Assembly: GCF_038449125.1 (NCBI RefSeq)
Contig: NZ_CP151800.1
Coordinates: forward strand, 1,894,406 to 1,958,405
Direction: 5' to 3'
DNA: 64,000 bases
Source of the DNA: Kosakonia sp. BYX6
GTDB lineage: Bacteria; Pseudomonadota; Gammaproteobacteria; Enterobacterales; Enterobacteriaceae
Made by a program: the position numbers and the translations under genes. Shown here piece by piece: positions 1-9,105 of this stretch; within the stretch, counting starts at the first letter, position 1, and each line of letters begins with the position of its first letter. The notes under the pieces are model-generated. The model was not told the origin of the DNA, made no database searches, and saw only the letters and a list, made by a program, of their open reading frames with translations.

Positions 1-1
1 A

Positions 2-2425
2 ACGCTTCGTCAATGGCGTACCGTTGATCCTACCGACCCAACGAAACCCGGTAAGATTGTTCGCTTTGAAAAAGGCTCATGGTTTGCTGAGGTAGATTTC
101 GACAGTAGGCTCGGCCCACCGGAGAAAGGGGAGCAGCCTCAACGTACAGGGCTACCGAAGGAGAAGGTCACATTCAACATCCCGCTCAAACCGGAAACGG
201 GCGATATTCCGGCGAAAGAGTACCTGGATGAACTCTATAAGCTGGACTCAACTCACCAGGCGATAGTCAAACCTAAGGAAAGGTGTCAGATATCCATGGC
301 ACCAGTGGCAGAGTTTATGCGTAAGAAGGGTTTTGAAGATATACGCTACCGCGGCATAGCGATATTTTTACATGCGGGCGACAGGTTCCCCGGCAATCAT
401 TTCGTGGTCGTGGGCAGAAAGAATGGCAAGGATTATGTCTTTGATCTCACGGCCGGACAGTTTGCCAGTAAATATGATGAACTGAACGGTCCTATTATCC
501 TCCCTGAAGAGTTATGGGCGCAAAAATACGCCAATATTACAAGTAACACACTGATTAAATACGGAGATTACAACACGGCCGCGAAAGCCGATCTCGATTT
601 TGGTATTTTCAGTCATTACACGGCGTATGGCCCGGATGCCATTATTCCTGGCGCAAAGGTACTACGCCGACCTGAATGGTATTTCCCTAAACCACTCGTT
701 GACGTACCAGTAGCTGAAGTACAGGTTGGGACAATAAAACGCTCAATCATCAAAAAAGGCGTGGGCAGTACAATCAGGGCAACGGTTAGGCGCGGAAAGC
801 TGACGCAAAACACGGCGAAAGAGGCAATAGATTATGCTGTTGACTCGCTGGAAAACAGCGAGCTGCTTGGTAAGACAGCGGCGAATACATTGCGCGAGGG
901 AATAAAAAAAGCGGTAAAAAGCGGACAAGCCCTCACCGGGTCAACCGATCTGTTCACTAGCACAAGAATCATCGATAGCCATGAGGCGCTCTTGCGCGTC
1001 CGCGAGGGCGAAATGGTATTTTTTATGCGTGTCGACCCCAACATGCCGGAAAAAACAGGGCGGCAAATTCACGTAATGGTCGGTCTGGGTAATGGGCGTT
1101 TTACCGGCGTCAACAACAGCGTGCTTAATGTCTCGTTGGGCAATGACCCACGCATATTAACCGCCGAGCAGCTTGTCGAACCCAGTGGTCTCGGTTTCAA
1201 ACTCAGGGGAGAGAAAGGCAATGTGCAAATTATTGCTGGTTATCCCAAAGGAATGTTAGTGCCGGAACTTCCCAGCCTGAAAAACCTTGCCAGCAAGATC
1301 CCGGCGAATGTGAACGTCGACGCCGGGTTAACAGATATATTGAAACAATCCGGCAAGCTCGCACCAGAACAGGCACAGGCGCTACGTACGGCGCTGCATA
1401 CGGTTATCACTCAACCTGCCCCCGAATTAGGGAAATTGGGCATCGTGGATGAGATACTCAACTCACCCGTGAGAGTACAGAATCCATCGCAACTCGCCGA
1501 TCTTCCCGCTGGTCACCTGGTTACCTGTATGCCACGCGATAAATCCGATGCTGGACATGTGATATATAGCCTCGGACAAGGTGAGTTTCTTGTTGTTAAT
1601 CCTGGGCGGCTGGATGCTTCGCTGGCGGGTAAGCCCGCGGTGATGAAAGCAACGGATCTGCCTGAGGGGATATTTACCCGAAATGTTGTCTCATCCGGGG
1701 AGATTTCACTTCAAAAGTTGCGCATCGCTGCATTCCTGGGCCCTGGAGGGAAATTATCCGTTGAGGGTTCAACGCTGGTGATTAAAGCGTCTGGCGGTCC
1801 CGGCGCAGTGAATCATCTGGATGCCACAGAACTGGCTGATGTTATCCGCGGGCTGGCATTGGATGAAAGTCATGCCATTGATTTGACCAAAATCACCGAA
1901 ATCAAACTGCAAACAAGTTTTGGTGGGCTAGGGAAAGTACCGCTTGGCAAGGCGTTAGCGTATTTACTGGATAAGAAAGTGACGGTGTACCCGACATTTT
2001 TCTCCCCCGAATTGCAGAGCAGTATTAATAAGTTATCAGGCGCCAAAACCTATGTCCCTGGCGATATTACGGCCGAGGAGATTGCGCTTATGACCAGACA
2101 ACAAAGTAAAAATCATGATTTCTGGAAACGTTTGCGATCGCTCTTCGAGGGTAATCCGATTGGTAAAGCTGAAGATATCAGCGAGGAATTGCGGGTTTTG
2201 CTAAACAATGTCGTTGATTATGTGCGCGGCAATGTGTCGATGGAGCAATTTTTTGAAATAGTACCTGAGTATACGAAAGGGCTTCTGATGATCAGAGCAG
2301 AGATTAATTTACTGCACTCGAAGAAGGAGTTAGGTACGGATGATTACATCCTACGTAGCACCGATGTCTTGAATGCCAGCAGCTATGCAATTGAGTTACT
2401 GCAACGCCATCTCAGTAAGGTCTAG
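2..2425 (+). CDS. Toxin-like protein with dermonecrotic-toxin type papain-fold deamidase domain (C-terminal part, 5' truncated by window edge)
   Basis: The frame is open from base 2, so the protein begins outside the window. The first in-window ATG (296) is not the start, because a Cys codon at 284-286 just before it belongs to a Cys-His-Asp set. The His codon is at 398-400 in an NHFVVV motif, and the Asp codon is at 443-445 in a DLTAGQF motif. The spacing (38 and 15 residues) is close to the Cys1165-His1205-Asp1220 triad of the Pasteurella multocida toxin C3 deamidase, so a Tox-PLDMTX-like domain is likely. Further on are two related segments (about 960-1240 and 1480-1720) with a His-x-V/I...LG-x-G-x-F pattern. 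A segment at about 1780-2000 resembles a caspase/CPD-type fold with SFGG where a catalytic Cys would be expected. Base composition is more AT-rich than the neighbours, which suggests transfer. Target and delivery route are unknown. Confidence 0.7.
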   Translation, partial: TLRQWRTVDPTDPTKPGKIVRFEKGSWFAEVDFDSRLGPPEKGEQPQRTGLPKEKVTFNIPLKPETGDIPAKEYLDELYKLDSTHQAIVKPKERCQISMAPVAEFMRKKGFEDIRYRGIAIFLHAGDRFPGNHFVVVGRKNGKDYVFDLTAGQFASKYDELNGPIILPEELWAQKYANITSNTLIKYGDYNTAAKADLDFGIFSHYTAYGPDAIIPGAKVLRRPEWYFPKPLVDVPVAEVQVGTIKRSIIKKGVGSTIRATVRRGKLTQNTAKEAIDYAVDSLENSELLGKTAANTLREGIKKAVKSGQALTGSTDLFTSTRIIDSHEALLRVREGEMVFFMRVDPNMPEKTGRQIHVMVGLGNGRFTGVNNSVLNVSLGNDPRILTAEQLVEPSGLGFKLRGEKGNVQIIAGYPKGMLVPELPSLKNLASKIPANVNVDAGLTDILKQSGKLAPEQAQALRTALHTVITQPAPELGKLGIVDEILNSPVRVQNPSQLADLPAGHLVTCMPRDKSDAGHVIYSLGQGEFLVVNPGRLDASLAGKPAVMKATDLPEGIFTRNVVSSGEISLQKLRIAAFLGPGGKLSVEGSTLVIKASGGPGAVNHLDATELADVIRGLALDESHAIDLTKITEIKLQTSFGGLGKVPLGKALAYLLDKKVTVYPTFFSPELQSSINKLSGAKTYVPGDITAEEIALMTRQQSKNHDFWKRLRSLFEGNPIGKAEDISEELRVLLNNVVDYVRGNVSMEQFFEIVPEYTKGLLMIRAEINLLHSKKELGTDDYILRSTDVLNASSYAIELLQRHLSKV

Positions 2426-2449
2426 GATCGCAAAACAGCGGTGTTGAAA

Positions 2450-2468
2450 CCCTGCTCATTGAGCAGGG
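2450..2468. repeat. Inverted repeat between toxin gene and yedA, possible terminator
   Basis: A perfect 8-bp inverted repeat with a 3-base loop (CCCTGCTC-ATT-GAGCAGGG) lies between two converging genes. Read on the minus strand it is followed by GTTTC, so it may terminate yedA transcription. There is no long T-run on either strand, so the terminator role is tentative. Confidence 0.4.
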
Positions 2469-2479
2469 CAATATAGAGG

Positions 2480-3391
2480 TTACTTCTCCGCCTCGCACGG
2501 CGTAACCACCGGGCGCACCGGGAGCAGGTATTTACCCAGCGTGACCAGCACCACCGCCAGAATAATAATACCCAGCGCCAGCCACTCAACTGGGGAGAGG
2601 TGTTCGCCACCAAAGCCGGTGCCGAGCAGCACGGCGACCACCGGGTTGACGTAGGCGTAGCTGGTGGCCACGGCAGGCGACACGTTGCGGATTAAATACA
2701 TATAGGCATTGATGGCGATGATCGAGCCGAACAGCGCCAGGTAGGCCACGGCGAAGAAGCCGGATGCCGGCGGTACGGCGGTGAGGCGCTCGCCACTGAT
2801 GGCGGATGCCGCAAGCAGAACAATGCCGGCGGTTAACATTTCAATAGCGCCTGCCATCATGCCAGTCGGTAGCTCGACGCGCGAACCGTACACCGAACCA
2901 AACGCCCAGCTTATCGATCCCAGCAGAATCAACCCGGCACCCCACGGGTTACCGCTTAAGTTACCGCCGCTGTTGAGCAAAATAATGCCCGCCAGACCAA
3001 TGGCGATGCCTAACCATTCCAGTTTGCGCGTGGCGATACCGAAAAAGCGGCTGAAGCAAAGGGTAAACAGCGGAACCGTCGCGACAACCACGGCGGCAAT
3101 ACCGGACGGGACATTCTGATGTTCGGCCACGGTGACAAAACCGTTACCCACCGCCAGCAGCAGCACGCCAATCAGCGCGGCGTTGAGCAGCGGGCGCAGC
3201 GGCGGCAGCTTGTGGCCGGTCAACAGCAACACCGCGGTTAACAGCACCCCGGCGCAGAAAAAGCGCGTACCGGCCAGCATAAACGGCGGCCAGCTTTCAA
3301 CGCCAATACGGATAACGAAGTACGTGGAACCCCAAATGATATAGAGCGCAAAAAGCGCTCCAATAAGAGGTAAAACTTGCCTGAAACGCAT
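2480..3391 (-). CDS. yedA: YedA, EamA/DMT-family inner-membrane permease
   Basis: The 303-residue protein is close in length and sequence to E. coli YedA. It is hydrophobic throughout, with about ten predicted membrane segments arranged as two EamA repeats, and has the typical WGSTYFVIRIG motif near the N-terminus. It belongs to the drug/metabolite transporter superfamily. Homologues are proposed amino acid or metabolite exporters, but the substrate of YedA is not established. It is followed by yedI on the opposite strand, as in E. coli. The vsr-dcm genes that flank yedA in E. coli are replaced here by the toxin-like gene. Confidence 0.93.
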   Translation of the reverse strand: MRFRQVLPLIGALFALYIIWGSTYFVIRIGVESWPPFMLAGTRFFCAGVLLTAVLLLTGHKLPPLRPLLNAALIGVLLLAVGNGFVTVAEHQNVPSGIAAVVVATVPLFTLCFSRFFGIATRKLEWLGIAIGLAGIILLNSGGNLSGNPWGAGLILLGSISWAFGSVYGSRVELPTGMMAGAIEMLTAGIVLLAASAISGERLTAVPPASGFFAVAYLALFGSIIAINAYMYLIRNVSPAVATSYAYVNPVVAVLLGTGFGGEHLSPVEWLALGIIILAVVLVTLGKYLLPVRPVVTPCEAEK

Positions 3392-3601
3392 AACCCACCA
3401 CGGAGGAATATAAGAGGCTTATAGTAAACGCCAAAACTATCCGGCTGGCGAGTGGTTAATTGTGCTGAAACTGTTAAATTTTTGTTGATGTTTTTTGATG
3501 CCAATCCAGGGTGTTTTTCGCCTGCTATCTTTTACTTCATACTGTTCACCGTTCGTTACTCGCTGGGCGATTTTGCGCAGCATAATCAAAAGGAAGACAT
3601 T

Positions 3602-4513
3602 TTGGCAGGAAGTAGTTTATTAACCTTACTCGATGACATTGCCACCTTGCTGGATGACATTTCAGTGATGGGCAAACTGGCGGCGAAAAAGACCGCTGGC
3701 GTACTGGGGGATGATCTCTCGCTGAATGCCCAGCAAGTCACCGGCGTGCGCGCCAACCGTGAGTTGCCGGTGGTGTGGGGCGTCGCGCGCGGATCGTTAT
3801 TAAACAAAGTGATCCTCGTTCCCCTGGCGCTGCTGATCAGCGCTTTTATTCCGTGGGCGATTACCCCCTTGTTGATGCTCGGCGGCGCGTTCTTGTGTTT
3901 TGAAGGCGTTGAAAAAGTGCTGCACACCATTGAGTCGCGCAAACACAAAGAGAACCCGGAAGCACGCCAGCAGCGGTTAGAAGCATTGGCGGCGCAAAAC
4001 CCGCAGCAGTTTGAGAAAGATAAAATCAAAGGCGCGATACGCACCGACTTCATCTTGTCGGCGGAAATTGTCGCCATCACCCTTGGCATTGTCGCGGACG
4101 CGCCTTTGCTCAACCAGGTGTTGATTCTCTCGGGCATTGCGCTGCTGGTGACGGTCGGCGTTTACGGCCTGGTGGGCATTATCGTCAAGCTTGATGATAT
4201 GGGCTATTGGCTGGTGGAGAAAAACGGCGCGCTGGCGCAAGGGCTGGGTAAAGGCCTGCTGGTCGTTGCGCCGTGGTTGATGAAGGTCTTGTCGGTGGTC
4301 GGTACGCTGGCGATGTTTCTGGTCGGCGGCGGAATTGTGGTGCACGGTATTGCGCCACTGCATCACGCCATTGAACATTTCGCCAGCGCACAAAATGCGT
4401 TGTTACAGGCGTTGACGCCGATGGTGGCAAATCTGCTGCTCGGCTTTGTTATTGGTGCAATTGTTGTGGTTATCGTGAAAATGGTGACCCGTTTGCGCGG
4501 CAGCGAAGCATAA
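3602..4513 (+). CDS. yedI: YedI, DUF808 family inner-membrane protein
   Basis: The product is 303 residues and matches E. coli YedI (305) end to end. The open frame extends upstream to 3452, but the family N-terminus ([18 protein letters not shown]) fixes the start at the TTG at 3602, which has an AAAGGAAG ribosome site a few bases upstream. It has several predicted membrane helices and a conserved [14 protein letters not shown] region. It belongs to the DUF808 family of inner-membrane proteins, whose function is unknown. Confidence 0.9.
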   Translation: MAGSSLLTLLDDIATLLDDISVMGKLAAKKTAGVLGDDLSLNAQQVTGVRANRELPVVWGVARGSLLNKVILVPLALLISAFIPWAITPLLMLGGAFLCFEGVEKVLHTIESRKHKENPEARQQRLEALAAQNPQQFEKDKIKGAIRTDFILSAEIVAITLGIVADAPLLNQVLILSGIALLVTVGVYGLVGIIVKLDDMGYWLVEKNGALAQGLGKGLLVVAPWLMKVLSVVGTLAMFLVGGGIVVHGIAPLHHAIEHFASAQNALLQALTPMVANLLLGFVIGAIVVVIVKMVTRLRGSEA

Positions 4514-4592
4514 ATTCTCTCGCCTGGAGTTATGCAAAATAAACAAACTTCGTCTAAGGTGAAAAAGTTTCACCCTGATACAGGAGGCAGTA

Positions 4593-4775
4593 ATGGTCTT
4601 TGTGGTCAGCGATGAAGTTCAGGCGAAAAATGGTGGTCCGCGCATGATCGTCACCGGTTACGCCAGCGGTATGGTGGAGTGTCGGTGGTATGACGGCTAT
4701 GGAGTCAAACGGGAAGCCTTTCGTGAAGATGAACTGATGCCTGGCGACAGGCGCAGGATCCACGAAGAAGCATAA
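4593..4775 (+). CDS. yodC: YodC, small DUF2158 protein
   Basis: This 60-residue protein matches E. coli YodC, including the GGPRMIVTGY and VECRWYDGYGVKREAF segments. A GGAGG ribosome site precedes the ATG (CAGGAGGCAGTAATG). It is a small soluble protein of unknown function. It sits between yedI and dgcQ as in E. coli and is followed by a hairpin terminator. Confidence 0.92.
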   Translation: MVFVVSDEVQAKNGGPRMIVTGYASGMVECRWYDGYGVKREAFREDELMPGDRRRIHEEA

Positions 4776-4783
4776 CCCCTTGA

Positions 4784-4809
4784 AACGCCCGGCATTGCTG
4801 GGCGTTTTT
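4784..4809 (+). terminator. Rho-independent terminator after yodC
   Basis: The stem AACGCCC / GGGCGTT has a loop of nine bases and is followed directly by a T-run. It lies nine bases after the yodC stop codon. Confidence 0.85.
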
Positions 4810-4883
4810 CTTGCAAACACAGCAGCCGTTTTGTTGTCCGGCGTGGACCAAAGCAACAATCTCTAACTTATCAGGGAGCCACA

Positions 4884-6593
4884 GTGCGGCAGCTCAATGT
4901 CGTCAACGTGCCCGGACAACATAAAAACGCTAAACGCTATTTCGATCCAACATGGGTGGTCAACCTCTGTTTTGTGATCGTTATGGTCTTTTCCACGATG
5001 CTGACCTGGCGTGAAGTGATTGTTCTTGAGGGCGCGTATGGCGCGAGTCAACGCAGTGCGCTGGCCAACGTTAGCAACGCGCTGGACATGCAAATGCAGG
5101 TCGGTATCGACAGGCTACTGTTTTTCCGCCACACCATGCAGGCAGCACTGCAAACGCCGCTGGATCTGAACATACTGCGTAAACGTCACGACGAGTTCGA
5201 CAGCAAACGGGCGCTGCCGCAGTGGCGTGTTGGCGTGGATAATCCGCGTACGTTGCCGGTGTATGGCGTTTCTGATTATTTCGTCAATCAAACCGATTTG
5301 CTCAACCGCGACAACGATGCGCTGCACAATGAACTGACCGCCGCTATTGAACTCGGCTATCTATTTCGTCTCTCCTCCCATGCGCTGTTGGCGCCGCGCA
5401 AGTCCTGGTACGTTTCGCGCGCCGGGTTTTTTATTTCCACCGAAGCCGTGAACAACGAACAAGATATTGTCCCGACTTACTATCACTTACTGATGCATCC
5501 GTGGTTTAGCGGGCAACAATTGCACGAGAATCACGGTCGAGGCGTGCGTTGGTTTACCGACCTGGCGCCGAAAAGCCCCAACGGCAGCAATGTCGTTGCC
5601 AGTGTACCGCTTGATTACAACGGCTACTGGTTTGGCGTGGTGATGATGAGTTTCCCGGTGGATGCGATTACTCAGTTGCTGATCGGCACCCAGCAGGGCG
5701 TACAGGAACGTGAGCGCGGCGAATATCAGCTCTATGATACGAATTTCAAGCTGCTGACCAGCACATTGTCGACGAGCGCGGCGGATCGCACCTTCAACCG
5801 CAAAGAGCGCGCGTTGCTCGAAGCGGATATGGCGCGCGACACCATTGGCGGCATGCGGCTTGGCTCGCGCTATGTGAGCTGGCAAAAGCTAAAACATTTT
5901 GGCGGCGTACTGTTGCGCATCCATACGTTGCGCGAAGGGATTATCGGCGATTTTGGCCGCATCACCATTGCGATGTTTATTCTGTGGCTGCTGTTTATGG
6001 CGATGCTGCTGGTGGCCTGGGGCGTGATCCGCCGGATGGTGAAAAACATGTACGCCATGCAAAGAACATTGCAATGGCAAGCGTGGTACGACCCGTTAAC
6101 GCGCCTGTGCAATCGCGGCGCGCTGTTTGAGCGGGCGAAAACCATATCGAAACTCACGCGCTCGCAAAAACTGCCTTTCGCAGTCATTCAGCTCGATCTG
6201 GATCACTTCAAAAACGTCAACGACCGCTTTGGTCACCAGGCCGGGGATTTAGTGCTGTCGCATACCGCCGGGCTTATCAGCAGCACCATCCGCGATCAGG
6301 ATGTCGCCGGGCGCGTCGGCGGCGAGGAGTTTTGCATTCTGTTGCCGGGGAGCACGCTATTGCAGGCGACGCAGATCGCCGAGCGTATTCGCCAGCGCAT
6401 CGGCAGCAAAGAGATGTTGATTCATAAGCACACGACCATCCGCATCAGTGCTTCTTTCGGTGTCTGCGACGCGCTGGAAGAGGGCAATTATGATTTCGAA
6501 TATCTGCAATCCGTTGCCGATCGTCGTTTATACCGGGCGAAAAACAACGGGCGAAATCAGGTTTGTTCCTCGGATGAAACGCCGAACACGTGA
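4884..6593 (+). CDS. dgcQ: DgcQ, membrane-bound diguanylate cyclase
   Basis: This 569-residue protein aligns along its length with E. coli DgcQ (YedQ). It has a first membrane helix near residues 30-50, a periplasmic sensor domain to about residue 350, a second membrane helix at about 355-380, and a C-terminal GGDEF domain with the signature GGEEF in [10 protein letters not shown]. It makes c-di-GMP from two GTP. In E. coli it is linked to cellulose production. The start is GTG with a CAGGGAG site. The gene converges with mpgP, and the two coding ends overlap by 37 bases (6557-6593). Confidence 0.93.
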   Translation: MRQLNVVNVPGQHKNAKRYFDPTWVVNLCFVIVMVFSTMLTWREVIVLEGAYGASQRSALANVSNALDMQMQVGIDRLLFFRHTMQAALQTPLDLNILRKRHDEFDSKRALPQWRVGVDNPRTLPVYGVSDYFVNQTDLLNRDNDALHNELTAAIELGYLFRLSSHALLAPRKSWYVSRAGFFISTEAVNNEQDIVPTYYHLLMHPWFSGQQLHENHGRGVRWFTDLAPKSPNGSNVVASVPLDYNGYWFGVVMMSFPVDAITQLLIGTQQGVQERERGEYQLYDTNFKLLTSTLSTSAADRTFNRKERALLEADMARDTIGGMRLGSRYVSWQKLKHFGGVLLRIHTLREGIIGDFGRITIAMFILWLLFMAMLLVAWGVIRRMVKNMYAMQRTLQWQAWYDPLTRLCNRGALFERAKTISKLTRSQKLPFAVIQLDLDHFKNVNDRFGHQAGDLVLSHTAGLISSTIRDQDVAGRVGGEEFCILLPGSTLLQATQIAERIRQRIGSKEMLIHKHTTIRISASFGVCDALEEGNYDFEYLQSVADRRLYRAKNNGRNQVCSSDETPNT

Positions 6594-7387
6594 TCCAGCC
6601 CTTCGCGCCAGCCCGCTGCGCCTTCCAGTTCAGTATGGTAGACGCGCTCTGCCGTGTCGTGGTGAAGCTGGATCCCCTGGCGGTTCAGGCCTCTGACTAC
6701 AATCGCGTAATCAACGTTTTCAAGCAGCGGCGCATCGTTGGGGCCATCGCCTAGCCCAACGGTCTGCGAATGTTTTCCCCGGTAATGGCGATATTGGCGG
6801 GTCAGCCAATTCACCGCCTGATCTTTCCCGCCGCGCTCATCCAGCACATGCCAAAAGCGCGCGCCCTGCACGAAACGCAGGCCTAACTGCGACAGCGCTT
6901 CGTCAAACGAGGCCATGCGTTCATCGCTGTCGCGCCAGATCAGCGTTTCAGACGCTTCCTGCAACTTCGCGAGGCTCGCTTGCGCAGGCGGCAGGCCGGT
7001 CAGCTCGGCGAGCACATGCTCATCCAGCTCGGCAAACGTGGTGAACTTCCAGTCGTTACTCTTACGTAACTGCATAAGCACGCGGGCGATTTCCGCATGC
7101 GGCGCACCGGTAATAATGCGCGGGTAATCGTCATGATCCTGCCAATGTTCATCAAGTTGTATAACCGCGCCATTCTCAGCGATAAACGGCAAGCCCTGTA
7201 GCTGCAACATGTTTTGGATAGCTATCATCTCCGCCGCCGTCTTGCTGCTGCATAAAATCACCGGGATCTGCTTTTCGCGCAGGCGGGCAAGCCAGCCTGC
7301 GGCCGCTTGCCACTCGCCGGTATGGCTATCGAGCAATGTGCCATCCACATCGGTAAACACCAGTAACGGGTCTTCCAGGCTCGGCAT
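6557..7387 (-). CDS. mpgP: Mannosyl-3-phosphoglycerate phosphatase family protein (YedP)
   Basis: This 276-residue HAD-superfamily hydrolase has motif I DVDGTLLD near the N-terminus and the C-terminal motif [12 protein letters not shown]. It matches E. coli YedP (MpgP family). The frame extends to 7441, but the ATG at 7387 fits the family N-terminus and has a TAAGGAG site seven bases before it. The family dephosphorylates mannosyl-3-phosphoglycerate to mannosylglycerate. The partner synthase is not in this window, so the physiological substrate is uncertain. Confidence 0.9.
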   Translation of the reverse strand: MPSLEDPLLVFTDVDGTLLDSHTGEWQAAAGWLARLREKQIPVILCSSKTAAEMIAIQNMLQLQGLPFIAENGAVIQLDEHWQDHDDYPRIITGAPHAEIARVLMQLRKSNDWKFTTFAELDEHVLAELTGLPPAQASLAKLQEASETLIWRDSDERMASFDEALSQLGLRFVQGARFWHVLDERGGKDQAVNWLTRQYRHYRGKHSQTVGLGDGPNDAPLLENVDYAIVVRGLNRQGIQLHHDTAERVYHTELEGAAGWREGLDHVFGVSSEEQT

Positions 7388-7518
7388 GTTGGGCTCCTTA
7401 GCGTGAGTAAGAGAAGAATGACGATCGCGCATTGTATTCACTTGGATACTGTACGGATTCTAAATATTTGTTTTATGGATATATCTTGTCTTAGCAATTC
7501 TTTGTCGATAGAGTTGCA

Positions 7519-7606
7519 GCGACATCAGTTTCCCCTGATGTACGAATTTTTAAGTGCTTCTTGCGCAAGCAAGTTATCCCGGCCATGTCTCATGGCCGGT
7601 TTTTTT
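7519..7606 (+). ncRNA. dsrA: DsrA small regulatory RNA
   Basis: The region between mpgP and yodD matches E. coli DsrA in position, orientation and sequence. It starts with a perfect stem-loop (ACATCAG ... CTGATGT, 7522-7541). It then carries the segment ACGAATTTTTAAGTGCTTC, followed by a second hairpin (CTTGC-GCAAG, 7559-7568). It ends in a 9-bp terminator stem, CCGGCCATG/CATGGCCGG, with seven T residues (7579-7606). DsrA is an Hfq-dependent RNA that activates rpoS translation and represses hns in E. coli. The 5' end is set by comparison with E. coli, and the terminator stem sequence differs from E. coli while the fold is kept. Confidence 0.92.
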
Positions 7607-7610
7607 CGTT

Positions 7611-7841
7611 CTAGCGATTTGCCTCTGTGATGCTGAAGTCATGCACGTCCAGCTCAAAAGCTTCCGCCAGTTCCCGCCAGGTGTGATACTCCCGACCATC
7701 AATGCTTACGCGCTGACCATCTCCGTCCTCAATGCGGTGAACTTCGCTTTCGCTGATCTCATTAATGGCCGCCAGCAGCGCGTCGACATCTACGTGCACA
7801 TCGCGTTTGGCCGTTTCGTCGTACTCTCTCGCCGTTTTCAT
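7611..7841 (-). CDS. yodD: YodD, small stress-related protein
   Basis: This 76-residue protein matches E. coli YodD, with the conserved segments VDVDALLAAINEISESEVHR and DGREYHTWRELA. It is soluble and acidic. In E. coli the gene is stress-induced and the molecular function is unknown. It is convergent with dsrA, whose terminator ends five bases before the yodD stop codon. Confidence 0.92.
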   Translation of the reverse strand: MKTAREYDETAKRDVHVDVDALLAAINEISESEVHRIEDGDGQRVSIDGREYHTWRELAEAFELDVHDFSITEANR

Positions 7842-7970
7842 ACTGTCACCTCGTTCACAGTCCTGAAAATAAGTATAGACGGTAGAAAAAAACGCCAGCC
7901 AAACTGCGGGGCGCTGTCAGCCACGGCGTTTTGTTCTACACTGGCGTAAATACGAAAGGAGGGGGACAAA

Positions 7971-8159
7971 ATGAAGGTTAACGATCGGGTGACAGTTAAA
8001 ACGGACGGGGGACCTCGCCGTCCGGGTGTGGTATTGGCTGTTGAAGCGTTTAATGAAGGTACAATGTACCTGGTTTCACTGGAAGATTACCCGCTCGGTA
8101 TTTGGTTCTTTAATGAAAAAGACCACCCGGACGGGGTATTTGTTGAATTAGAAAATTAA
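7971..8159 (+). CDS. dsrB: DsrB, small protein of unknown function
   Basis: This 62-residue protein is nearly identical to E. coli DsrB over its first 50 residues ([32 protein letters not shown]). A strong AGGAGG site precedes the ATG. The gene lies between yodD and rcsA as in E. coli. The function is not known. Confidence 0.93.
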   Translation: MKVNDRVTVKTDGGPRRPGVVLAVEAFNEGTMYLVSLEDYPLGIWFFNEKDHPDGVFVELEN

Positions 8160-8161
8160 TT

Positions 8162-8188
8162 TTCGCCCTCCAAAAAAAGGAGGGTGAA
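8162..8188. terminator. Hairpin between convergent dsrB and rcsA
   Basis: An inverted repeat of about ten bases (TTCGCCCTCC / GGAGGGTGAA, one mismatch) has an all-A loop. It lies three bases after the dsrB stop and 16 bases before the rcsA stop. There is no clean T-run on either strand, so this is only a possible shared transcription end. Confidence 0.4.
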
Positions 8189-8203
8189 TATATAACAATC
8201 TCT

Positions 8204-8827
8204 TTAACGCATATTAACAAATATACCAGTGGTAACATTATCTGTTAGCCGCACTACATGATAAATGACTTGTTTATTATGCGTTTTAATTTTCCTTTTA
8301 ATATTTCCCTTATGTGATGATACCGTTTTGGCTTTAATATTCATCTGATCGGAGATTTGAATCGTATCCTGACCTGACATCCACATTTTTAACATGCTGG
8401 ATTCGGTCCGACTTAGTGAAAGCGTTGGCAAATTAATGGGTCCGACGCTTTTTTTCTCCTTGTTCAGGTAATCTCCCAAAATATTATCCAGTGATTCCGG
8501 TTTTATTGATTTAGAACTGATTAACAGGTTTTTACGGACTAACAGGTATTCATCAAAATGGATATTGGCGATTGCCATAAACACAATAAACAGCGCACGG
8601 GGATGCTGATTAATGACTTGCTTTATATGTTGACTGCTGCTTGGGTCATGGATAAAGCAGTCCTCATTAATAAACACCACGGATGGCTGTAGTGTGGCGC
8701 AAGCTGATTCGAGTTCATCGACAGTTTGAACGTCGTTGATTTCCCGTTTTTTTACCCCCCGGCTCGTCAGATACCCTGTTAATCCCAACCGGGTATAACT
8801 GCATAAATCCATAATAATCGTTGACAT
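8204..8827 (-). CDS. rcsA: RcsA, co-regulator of capsule synthesis
   Basis: This 207-residue protein matches E. coli RcsA (207). It has an N-terminal receiver-like domain and a C-terminal LuxR-type helix-turn-helix (about residues 135-195, with [12 protein letters not shown] and [17 protein letters not shown]). It forms a heterodimer with RcsB to activate capsular polysaccharide genes and to repress flhDC. In E. coli RcsA is a Lon substrate. The gene follows fliR on the same strand with about 280 bases between them that hold its promoter. Confidence 0.95.
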   Translation of the reverse strand: MSTIIMDLCSYTRLGLTGYLTSRGVKKREINDVQTVDELESACATLQPSVVFINEDCFIHDPSSSQHIKQVINQHPRALFIVFMAIANIHFDEYLLVRKNLLISSKSIKPESLDNILGDYLNKEKKSVGPINLPTLSLSRTESSMLKMWMSGQDTIQISDQMNIKAKTVSSHKGNIKRKIKTHNKQVIYHVVRLTDNVTTGIFVNMR

Positions 8828-8970
8828 GGCATACCCTCACTCAATGCGTAACGATAATCTACCACCCGCCAGAAGCTTCAGAAGCCATACAGGAAAAAAT
8901 ATATATAACTGAAGTGCGAGACGAAGACTTCAGGCGAATCCACTATCCCGTAAAGTTACGTATAATTTGC

Positions 8971-8984
8971 CAGGAATCATCTCA
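8971..8984 (-). promoter_or_regulatory. Candidate RcsAB box upstream of rcsA
   Basis: On the minus strand TGAGATGATTCCTG matches the RcsAB consensus TAAGAATATTCCTA at 10 of 14 positions. It lies about 145 bases before the rcsA start, where autoregulation through an RcsAB box is known in enterobacteria. Only the motif match supports it. Confidence 0.4.
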
Positions 8985-9105
8985 AAGTAAAGTAAATGTT
9001 GCTTTCTGTGAGGGCGCTAAAAACAAATAAACCGCGTCAGATATATCCTGGTCTGTGTTTTCCTAATTTAACTTTAGGATTTTCCTCAGAGAGGCAATAC
9101 GAAAA

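Noticed and set aside
296-2425. ATG at 296 as the real start of the first gene
   Set aside because: The frame is open to the left edge, and the catalytic-type Cys lies before this ATG.
9061-9079. Palindrome TCCTA-N9-TAGGA as RcsAB box
   Set aside because: The spacing and arrangement do not fit the 14-base RcsAB consensus; it is just a short inverted repeat.
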